A stretch of DNA of 11,773 nt. Source: CAYRPN01 sp964426135. Its GTDB lineage: Bacteria; Planctomycetota; Phycisphaerae; Phycisphaerales; Phycisphaeraceae. Positions 4,928-10,484 of the stretch are shown one piece after another. The stretch is from contig CAYRPN010000159.1 in the NCBI GenBank assembly GCA_964426135.1, positions 1-11,773 on the forward strand, in the 5' to 3' direction. Each line of letters starts with the position of its first letter. The first letter of the stretch is position 1. A program made the position numbers and the translations under genes. The notes below the pieces were generated by a model. The model searched no databases. It was not told where the DNA came from and saw nothing but the letters and a program-made list of their open reading frames with translations.

Positions 4928-6730
4928 ATGACCCGCATCGAAATCTACGACACGACGCTTCGCGACGGCGCCCAGGGTGAGGGCGTGAATTTCTCTCTCG
5001 TCGACAAGCTCAAGATCGCACGCAAGCTCGACGCCCTGGGCGTGGATTTCATCGAGGGCGGCTACCCGCTGTCGAATCCCAAGGACGCCGCGTTCTTCGA
5101 GGAGGCGGCCAAGCTCAAGCTCGATCACGCCAAGCTCTGCGCCTTCGGCATGACGCGCCGCAAAGGCGTCAAGCCCGCGGACGATCCCGGCATGAAAGCG
5201 CTGGTCGCCGCGAACACGCCGGTGGTCACCATCGTGGGCAAGACGTGGGACCTGCACGTGGACGAAGTGCTGCGCATCAGCCGGGAGGAAAACCTGGACA
5301 TGATCCGCGAGTCGGTGGCGTTCATCACCAGCGCAGGCCGGGAAGTATTTTACGATGCGGAGCACTTCTTCGACGGCTACCGCGCCAACCCCGACTACGC
5401 GACCCAGACGTTGCAAGCGGCGCTCGACGGCGGCGCGACTCGCCTCGTCCTCTGCGACACCAACGGCGGCTCGCTGCCGGCCTGGGTCGTGCGGGCGATC
5501 GTGGAGCTAACGGCAAAGCTCGGTCTTGACGCGATGCCTTGTTCGGATTCCCCTCCCTCCCAGGGAGGGGCAAGGGGAGGGTCGCGTCCACAGCCTGATT
5601 GTGCGCCCAGTGACTCGGTGCGCCCGACCCTCCCCCAGCCCCTCCCTAAGAGGGAGGGGAGTTCACCCGCTCACCCCCTCACCCCCTCACCCGCTCATCC
5701 GAGGGAGGGGAGTTCACCCGCTCACACCCTCACCCCCTCACCCGCTCATCCCGCGCTCGGCATCCACGTCCACAACGACGGCGGACTCGCCGTCGCCAAC
5801 AGCCTCGCCGCCGTCGAAGCCGGCGCGGTGCAGGTGCAGGGCACGATCAACGGCATCGGCGAACGCTGCGGCAATGTCGACCTGCTCAGTGTGGCTGCGA
5901 ATCTTCGCCTGAAGATGAACTACGACTGCCTGCGCGGCGATTCGATGGAACGCCTCACCGACACCAGTCGCTACGTCTACGAACTGGCGAACATGCTGCC
6001 CACCTCCGGCCAGCCCTTCGTCGGTTCCTCCGCGTTCGCCCACAAAGGCGGCATGCACGTGCATGCCGTGCAGCGCATCGCCCACAGCTACGAGCACATC
6101 CGGCCCGAGGCGGTCGGCAACACCCGCCGCGTGCTGGTCAGCGAACTGTCCGGCGTCAGCAACATCGCCGCCACGCTGGGGCCCAAGTACGGCATCGCCG
6201 AGGACCGCGAGCTTCAGAAGAAAGTGCTCGACCGCGTCAACGCCCTGGAGAACCAGGGCTATCAGTTCGAAGTCGCCACCGCGAGCTTCGAACTGCTGCT
6301 GCACGAGGTGATGGGAAAACTGCCGAAGCTGTGGTCGCTCGATCACTACCGCTGCGTGATTCACAAACACGACAGCGCCGCCGCGGTCACCGAAGCCACG
6401 GTGAAACTCCACGTCAACGGCAGGACGGAGCATCACGTGGCCGAGGGTGATGGCCCGGTCAACGCGCTGGACGGGGCGCTGCGCAAGTGCCTGCTGCCGC
6501 ATTTCCCGCAGCTTGCGAATGTGCACCTGCGCGATTACCGAGTGCGCGTGGTCAACCCCAATGCCGAGTCGGCCGCCAAGGTGCGCGTCATCAGCGAGTT
6601 TGCCGTGCGCCAGGGCGAAAGCTACGGCGACCCGTTCTGCACGATCGGCGTGAACGAAAATATTGTCGACGCATCGTGGCAGGCGATCACGGATGCGTTT
6701 GTGTATCACCTGATCGATCGCAAGGGATGA
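4928..6730 (+). CDS. cimA: Citramalate synthase with repeat-derived in-frame insertion
   Basis: 600 aa. It condenses pyruvate and acetyl-CoA to (R)-citramalate, starting the threonine-independent route to 2-oxobutyrate and isoleucine. It belongs to the DRE-TIM (HMGL-like) family in the long CimA form of about 530 aa. Seen: DTTLRDGAQ (8-16; Arg12, Asp13), the HVHND metal motif (His280, His282), SSAFAHKGGMHVHA (His372), and a LeuA-type regulatory domain from about 465 to 597. Residues about 205-275 are foreign: Pro/Ser/Gly-rich low complexity (SPPSQGGARGGS, PLPKREGSSPAHP) encoded by a dispersed repeat; removing them restores family length. The frame stays open throughout. The ATG follows a heptamer array with no Shine-Dalgarno site. 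Control is probably by the isoleucine attenuator at 4476-4610. 2-isopropylmalate synthase is the main alternative, but the HKGG region, length and leader favour CimA. Confidence 0.93.
   Translation: MTRIEIYDTTLRDGAQGEGVNFSLVDKLKIARKLDALGVDFIEGGYPLSNPKDAAFFEEAAKLKLDHAKLCAFGMTRRKGVKPADDPGMKALVAANTPVVTIVGKTWDLHVDEVLRISREENLDMIRESVAFITSAGREVFYDAEHFFDGYRANPDYATQTLQAALDGGATRLVLCDTNGGSLPAWVVRAIVELTAKLGLDAMPCSDSPPSQGGARGGSRPQPDCAPSDSVRPTLPQPLPKREGSSPAHPLTPSPAHPREGSSPAHTLTPSPAHPALGIHVHNDGGLAVANSLAAVEAGAVQVQGTINGIGERCGNVDLLSVAANLRLKMNYDCLRGDSMERLTDTSRYVYELANMLPTSGQPFVGSSAFAHKGGMHVHAVQRIAHSYEHIRPEAVGNTRRVLVSELSGVSNIAATLGPKYGIAEDRELQKKVLDRVNALENQGYQFEVATASFELLLHEVMGKLPKLWSLDHYRCVIHKHDSAAAVTEATVKLHVNGRTEHHVAEGDGPVNALDGALRKCLLPHFPQLANVHLRDYRVRVVNPNAESAAKVRVISEFAVRQGESYGDPFCTIGVNENIVDASWQAITDAFVYHLIDRKG
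5546..5664 (+). repeat. Core of dispersed palindromic element inserted in cimA
   Basis: GATTCCCCTCCCTCC, then a gggaggg/ccctccc palindrome and GGGAGGGTCG on the left, with CGACCCTCCCCCAGCCCCTC and AAGAGGGAGGGGAGTTC on the right, match the inner part of the element at 10060-10258. The shared TGATTGTGC word also sits in the loop (near 5597 and 10145). The outer arms of the element are missing here. It is translated in frame as part of cimA. Confidence 0.8.
5650..5751 (+). repeat. 51-bp tandem duplication within the cimA insertion
   Basis: 5650-5700 and 5701-5751 are direct repeats of 51 bp differing at one base. Each encodes a 17-residue unit (REGSSPAHPLTPSPAHP; the second has T for P). Within each unit the DNA has an 8-bp period (ACCCGCTC, ACCCCCTC, ACCCCCTC, ACCCGCTC). 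The length is a multiple of three, so the duplication keeps the frame. Confidence 0.92.
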
Positions 6731-6843
6731 GCCGTGTGATGTGGGTCCGGGACGGCTCGGTCCTCCGGCGAGGGAGAGGGGGCCGGACCATCGCTCCCCG
6801 GAAATGGGTCCGATTGGAAAACTCCGCTGACGAACGTTCCTCA

Positions 6844-7087
6844 TCAGGGCAGGACTTCGTCAGTGACGACGATCTCCACTCGTTCGTTGAGATGATACTG
6901 ATTGGGCGAGTAGATTCGCTTGGCTGCCGGCTCGACCGTGCCGCACGCCACGATGCGAAGTTGGTTGCGGTCGACGCCCGGTCGAACCAGTTCGTTGACC
7001 ACCTCCAGCGCCCGCTCGAACGCCAGCCGTTCCATCTGAACATTCTGCTCAGATTCTGATCCTGCAACTTCTACGCGCGGCGCACAG
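6844..7087 (-). pseudogene. C-terminal remnant of an OmpA/MotB-like domain protein
   Basis: About 80 codons ending at TGA (6844-6846) resemble the last part of an OmpA-like peptidoglycan-binding domain: VEVAGSESEQN at the place of the usual GHTD strand, LAFERALEVVNELVRPGVD as the long helix, LRIVACGTVEP, and NERVEIVV near the end, like the family NRRVEI. The first residues of the open frame (MNNPGCA) are encoded by the end of the repeat element at 7088-7278, so the native N-terminal part is gone and no continuation is visible beyond the element. A short expressed fragment is possible but unlikely. The assignment rests on pattern, not alignment. Confidence 0.65.
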
Positions 7088-7278
7088 CCCGGATTATTCA
7101 TGAGCTTGCACAGGAGCCGCGCACGAAGTAAGCGGTTCTTCAGATTCCACGCGCGTCATTTTCACACGGACGACCCGCGCATCCTGTCCGGCCGCGAAAG
7201 AAGGTCGAGGTCGTCAAAAACGCTGCGAACTCCGCTTACTTCGTGCGCGGCTCCTTCTGAAGCCTCGAATAATCCGGG
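7088..7278. mobile_element. 191-bp MITE-like element with long inverted ends
   Basis: The ends are perfect 12-bp inverted repeats (CCCGGATTATTC at 7088-7099, complement at 7267-7278). Inside them is a second perfect 23-bp inverted block (7113-7135 and 7232-7254, starting GGAGCCGCGCACGAAG). The centre of about 96 bp has no plausible gene. The element abuts and truncates an OmpA-like coding sequence. No clear target duplication is visible. Non-autonomous transposition is an inference from structure. Confidence 0.75.
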
Positions 7279-7295
7279 ATAGAAGTTTGCATCGG

Positions 7296-7408
7296 AAAAG
7301 TCAAAATAGTGAATGCAAAAGTCAAAATGCTAAAGTCAGAGCCTACGGGGAGCGTCAATCTCTGACTTTTGACTTTCGCATTTTGACTTCACTATTTTGA
7401 CTTTTCCC
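7296..7408. repeat. Inverted pair of AAAAGTC/TTTTGAC 7-bp-period arrays
   Basis: Left arm heptamers at 7296-7337: AAAAGTC, AAAATAG, TGAATGC, AAAAGTC, AAAATGC, TAAAGTC. Right arm at 7360-7408: CTCTGAC, TTTTGAC, TTTCGCA, TTTTGAC, TTCACTA, TTTTGAC, TTTTCCC. The arms are largely complementary around a 22-bp spacer and could form a long AU-rich hairpin. Confidence 0.88.
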
Positions 7409-7420
7409 GGCTCTGCCGGC

Positions 7421-7492
7421 TTAGGAATGGAATCAAAATAACTTCCCGATTTGAAAGGTTCGTACTCCCCTCCCTTTTGAGGAGGGGCGGCG
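7421..7492 (-). repeat. Half copy of the dispersed palindromic element, inverted
   Basis: TTAGGAATGGAATCAAAATA, then ACTTCCCGATTTG, GTTCGTACTCCCCTCCC and GAGGAGGGG are the reverse complement of 1-75 and 10190-10258 with a few changes. The other arm is absent; GC-rich sequence without match follows to the promoter at 7506. Confidence 0.8.
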
Positions 7493-7505
7493 GGCCGCCG
7501 GCCCT

Positions 7506-7511
7506 TATACT
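7506..7511 (+). promoter_or_regulatory. -10 element TATACT of the coiled-coil protein gene
   Basis: TATACT lies 12 nt before the ATG at 7524, predicting a transcript start near 7518 and a 6-nt leader. No -35 match or Shine-Dalgarno site is visible; the upstream bases are a GGCCGCCGGCCC-type GC run left by the adjacent repeat. Confidence 0.4.
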
Positions 7512-7523
7512 GCTCACGCCCAC

Positions 7524-8120
7524 ATGCCCGCATTCCCTTTCCATCTTGTGCTCGCCGAGTTTCAGTTCACGCATCTGCTGCCGGTGGCGGGCATCATCAT
7601 GATCATCACGAGCCTGATGATGTGGCAGCGCAAGCGAAAACTGCGCGGCTCCTGTCTATCGCCGGCGGAGGAACTCGAACGCAACAAGCAACTGCGCGGA
7701 ATGCGCGGCGACCTCGAAGAACTCATGGTGGAGATCGAGCAACTGGCCAAACGCCTGTCGACGCAACTGGACGCCAAGACGATCGAACTCGACATGGCGG
7801 TGCATCGGGCGGATGAACGCCTGAAGGAGCTTCGCCGGCTGAGCGACGGCGGAGCGAGTCTGGGAAACGCCGCGAGCACTGCGGGCAGCGGCGGAAAAGC
7901 CGGCGCCTCGGGCGGTGCTTCCGCTGCAACCGCGACGACTGCACCCCCGCAGGCGGAGGTGCCGGAGCAAGGCCCCGTCGATCCCCTGGCGCGATCCGTG
8001 CATCAACTGGCGGACAAGGGCCTGACCGCGACAGCCATCGCGCAGCAGTTGAACGAGCACATCGGCAAGATCGAATTGATCCTGGCGCTGCGGCAGCCGT
8101 CGAGGGCGAATCTCGGTTAG
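7524..8120 (+). CDS. Membrane-anchored coiled-coil protein with HTH-like C-terminus
   Basis: 198 aa, function unknown. One membrane segment (about 15-34, LLPVAGIIMIITSLMMW) is followed by positive residues (QRKRKLR), putting the rest in the cytoplasm. Residues 47-106 are charged, heptad-like coiled coil. A Gly/Ala/Ser/Thr/Pro linker (108-150) leads to a C-terminal segment (153-190) with helix-turn-helix character: LADKGLTATAIAQQLNEHIGKIELI. Similar ends occur in small membrane proteins such as DUF6115/DUF2802-like families (from memory, unverified). The TAG stop is contributed by the end of a palindromic repeat element starting at 8117, so the last residues (QPSRANLG) may not be ancestral. 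No neighbour suggests a pathway. Confidence 0.8.
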   Translation: MPAFPFHLVLAEFQFTHLLPVAGIIMIITSLMMWQRKRKLRGSCLSPAEELERNKQLRGMRGDLEELMVEIEQLAKRLSTQLDAKTIELDMAVHRADERLKELRRLSDGGASLGNAASTAGSGGKAGASGGASAATATTAPPQAEVPEQGPVDPLARSVHQLADKGLTATAIAQQLNEHIGKIELILALRQPSRANLG

Positions 8121-8248
8121 GAACGGGACCGAAATAACTTCCCCATTTAGCCGGCGGGCTTGCCCGCCGAGACGCCCTCGGCGGGCAAGCCCGCCGGCTA
8201 AATGGGGGACCGCCAAATCGCGAAGTTATTTCGGCCCCGTTCCTTAGC
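8117..8248 (+). repeat. Palindromic element with TTTAGCCGGCGGGC core, direct copy
   Basis: Outer inverted repeats of about 25 bp (TTAGGAACGGGACCGAAATA and, at 8222-8247, its near complement) surround a hairpin with near-perfect 28-bp arms at 8142-8206 (loop ACGCCC). It is the opposite-orientation twin of 3210-3341. The left end overlaps the stop codon of the preceding gene. A terminator role is possible because of the very stable stem, but there is no T tract. Confidence 0.88.
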
Positions 8249-8414
8249 GGTTGGGCCAGCTACTCCGTTCAATTCCCGCGCTGCGAGCGGACGCGAAGCG
8301 GGGACTTGTTCATTTCGCGCTTCTCAGTTCTGCCTCGCGCGGTATCATGTTGGCAGTCTGACGCGGGCCGTTCGTTGTCCGCACGCCACGGGGAAATTCT
8401 TCGCCACTGTTCCC

Positions 8415-9221
8415 ATGATCATTCGATCCAACACTTCGCGAATCGCCTTCACGCTCGTCGAACTGCTGGTGGTGATTTCGATCATCGCGCTGCTCATTGC
8501 GATGCTGCTGCCGGCACTGGGGAATGCGAAGCAGACGGCGATGGGGGCGGATTGCCTCTCGCGCCTGCACCAGCACAGCACCGCGCTGCAGGCGTATGTC
8601 CAGGAGAGCCGCGGCAAGCTGCCCTGGGCGTGGAGCCACGCGGAGGATCTCAAACGCTTCGGCAGCACCACCGATCCGTGGAACGGCTACGGCGGCTACA
8701 CCTGGGCCATGCTGCTGTTTCCTTATGCCGGCGAAAATCTGGCGCTGCACAGTTGCCCGGCCTACGCGCATCCGACGAATCCGAAAGACCCGATCCTCGG
8801 CACGCTCAACGGCAAGCAGTACCTCGTCTTCTCCAACTATCGTTTCAACCCCTACGGCGGCGGCCACGGTTACGGCCTGGGCGGATCGCCGGGCGGGCTG
8901 GGGCCCGGCTACAACGTCGACCCCGTCGTCGGCCGCAAGCTCGATCGCCAGCGCGATCCGGCGAATCTCGTGGCGCTCTTCGACGCCTTCGGCACCTGGT
9001 ACCCCTACGTGCCATCGCCGGCGGTGGGGAACTATCACTACATCGGCGGCGATCGCGCGCAGTACTCCGCCTACTCCCCGTGGTACTGGCATCCGAACAT
9101 CGGACTCTGGCACCTCAACGGCTCCAACGTCACCTTCCTCGACGGCCATGGCGAACACTGCGCCATCGACGATGAACGGACCTACATGGATTTCAAGGAT
9201 CAGTACTGGGAGTTGAAGTGA
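8415..9221 (+). CDS. Prepilin-type H-X9-DG protein
   Basis: 268 aa. It starts with a type IV pilin/pseudopilin signal: MIIRSNTSRIA|FTLVELLVV, cleavage before Phe12, Glu at +5 (Glu16), and a hydrophobic helix to about residue 35. The rest is an exported domain rich in Tyr, Trp and Gly. Near the C-terminus, His233 is followed by exactly nine residues and Asp243-Gly244 (HLNGSNVTFLDG), the H-X9-DG motif of pseudopilin-like families expanded in Planctomycetota. It is probably processed by a prepilin peptidase and secreted or assembled by a type II-like system; its task is unknown. I chose the ATG at 8415 because it places the signal correctly; the frame is open upstream to an ATG at 8202, but that lies in repeat DNA. 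No Shine-Dalgarno site is seen. Confidence 0.92.
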   Translation: MIIRSNTSRIAFTLVELLVVISIIALLIAMLLPALGNAKQTAMGADCLSRLHQHSTALQAYVQESRGKLPWAWSHAEDLKRFGSTTDPWNGYGGYTWAMLLFPYAGENLALHSCPAYAHPTNPKDPILGTLNGKQYLVFSNYRFNPYGGGHGYGLGGSPGGLGPGYNVDPVVGRKLDRQRDPANLVALFDAFGTWYPYVPSPAVGNYHYIGGDRAQYSAYSPWYWHPNIGLWHLNGSNVTFLDGHGEHCAIDDERTYMDFKDQYWELK

Positions 9222-9308
9222 GTCACTGGGGGTTGCCGACGTTCCTTGGCGCTGCCGCCGAAACAGGGTGACGCATGCCGGTCACCGCTCTCTGGTTACT
9301 CTGTTCCC

Positions 9309-10031
9309 ATGGTCTGGCCTCACCATCGATACGCACGCGTGCTGCTCATTGCGTACGGAGTGCTGTTCGTCGCCCTGGCGTTCTCGCCTTACGACCGTTT
9401 CACCTGGGCGTTGGAGAATGCCCCGGCACTGATCGCCGTCGCCTCGCTCGTCGTTACCGCCAACCGGTTTCCCCTGTCGCGCATCTCCTACACCCTCATC
9501 TTCATCTTCACCGCTCTGCACACCATTGGCGCGCATCACACCTATTCGCTCGTCCCTTACAACGAATGGACGCAGTGGTTGCTGGGATCGCGCCTCAATG
9601 ACTGGTTTGGCTGGCAACGCAATCACTTTGATCGGCTGATTCATTTTCTCTACGGCCTGCTCATCGCGTATCCGATCCGCGAGTATTTCCTCCGCGTCGC
9701 GGATGTGCGCGGGTTCTGGGGATACTGCCTGCCGCTGGATGTCACGATGTCCACCTCCATGGGATACGAACTCGTCGAATGGGTCATCGCGCTCATTTTT
9801 GGCAGCGACGGGACCAATGCGTACCTGGGAACCCAGGGCGATGAATGGGACGCGCAGAAAGACATGGCGCTCGCCACGGCCGGCGCGACGATCGCCATGC
9901 TCGTCACCGCGATGGTGAACTGGCGGCTGCGGCGCGACTTCGCGCGGGAGATCGCCGACAGCCTGCGCGTCAAACACGTCCAGCCGCTGGGCGAGGATGA
10001 GATCATCGCGATGACGAGGAAGAGGCCGTAG
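9309..10031 (+). CDS. YjdF/DUF2238-family inner membrane protein
   Basis: 240 aa, polytopic. Hydrophobic segments lie near 10-26, 37-52, 59-75, 110-126, 137-162 and 187-203. Conserved-looking polar motifs inside or beside them are HTIGAHHTYSLVPY (71-84), RNHFDRLIHF (104-113), MGYELVEW (151-158) and GTQGDEWDAQKDMALA (174-189). This pattern matches E. coli YjdF (DUF2238), an inner membrane family without firm function; the His/Glu/Asp cluster could bind a metal or act as an active site (inference). A TTG at 9246 in the same frame is an alternative start, but the ATG at 9309 puts the first membrane helix in the usual place. The bases before the ATG (CTGTTCCC) are identical to those before the prepilin gene. 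Confidence 0.85.
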   Translation: MVWPHHRYARVLLIAYGVLFVALAFSPYDRFTWALENAPALIAVASLVVTANRFPLSRISYTLIFIFTALHTIGAHHTYSLVPYNEWTQWLLGSRLNDWFGWQRNHFDRLIHFLYGLLIAYPIREYFLRVADVRGFWGYCLPLDVTMSTSMGYELVEWVIALIFGSDGTNAYLGTQGDEWDAQKDMALATAGATIAMLVTAMVNWRLRRDFAREIADSLRVKHVQPLGEDEIIAMTRKRP

Positions 10032-10051
10032 GCTGCGAACCTCTGAACAGG

Positions 10052-10260
10052 TTAGCGGTCGTGACCGAATTAACTTCCCGACTTGGCCGTTTCCGATTCC
10101 CCTCCCTCCTAGGGAGGGGTTAGGGGAGGGTCGGGCGCACTGCATGATTGTGCTTGAAATCAGGCTGTTTGCCTGACCCTCCCCCTGCCCCTCCCTAAGA
10201 GGGAGGGGAGTTCGAACCTCGCAAATCGGGAAGTTGTTTCGGTCCCATTCCTTAGCGGTC
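10052..10260. repeat. Full-length dispersed palindromic element with CCCTCCCT core
   Basis: The most complete copy of this type. The left arm (about 10060-10130: GACCGAATTAACTTCCCGAC, then GATTCCCCTCCCTCC and GGGAGGGTCG) is complementary over most of its length to the right arm (about 10174-10258). The loop is about 45 bp. The outer 25 bp match the ends of the elements at 3210 and 8117, though the cores differ. TTAGCGGTC occurs directly repeated at both edges (10052-10060 and 10252-10260). It lies between the YjdF-like gene and the ABC gene. Confidence 0.88.
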
Positions 10261-10291
10261 GGGCCGAGTCCGCGAGGCCCACCTGTTGTGC

Positions 10292-10375
10292 GAGTTTCAA
10301 GTTTCAGGTTTCATGCATCCGCGTGCGTTCTCGAAGGTTCGAGACCTGAAACTCGAAACTTGAAATTGGGAACTC
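10292..10375. repeat. Inverted pair of GTTTC/GAAAC 7-bp-period arrays
   Basis: Left heptamers: GAGTTTC, AAGTTTC, AGGTTTC, ATGCATC (10292-10319). Right heptamers: GAGACCT, GAAACTC, GAAACTT, GAAATTG, GGAACTC (10341-10375). The arms are complementary and could form a hairpin. It lies about 100 bp upstream of the ABC gene promoter. The remaining bases to 10472 hold no gene that I can support. Confidence 0.85.
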
Positions 10376-10472
10376 CCAATCGGGTGGGTCAACGCAATCG
10401 AGTCGATCCACCGCCGTTGTTTTTGCACGCACCCTGCACCGAGCCTGTCCCAACCTCCCACCGCCCTGCCGC

Positions 10473-10478
10473 TATACT
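10473..10478 (+). promoter_or_regulatory. -10 element TATACT of the ABC ATPase gene (leaderless)
   Basis: TATACT ends 6 nt before the ATG at 10485. Standard spacing puts the first transcribed base on the A of the start codon, so the mRNA would be leaderless. No -35 box is convincing. Confidence 0.45.
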
Positions 10479-10484
10479 CTCCGC

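Noticed and set aside
4475..5416. 313-codon ORF on the - strand with QRTEDRG repeats
   Set aside because: The repeated peptide is only the CCTCTG heptamer array read backwards, and the rest is antisense to cimA.
6744..6789. Hairpin GGTCCGG/CCGGACC after cimA as a terminator
   Set aside because: It has only 7 bp around a loop of over 30 bases, with no T tract, so it does not qualify as a Rho-independent terminator.
5738..6844. 368-codon ORF on the - strand
   Set aside because: It is opposite the conserved second half of cimA. Its His/Ala/Val-rich composition is typical of an antisense shadow.
8202..8414. Upstream extension of the prepilin-like gene
   Set aside because: The frame is open, but the first part is repeat element DNA and the prepilin signal would lie 80 residues from the N-terminus.
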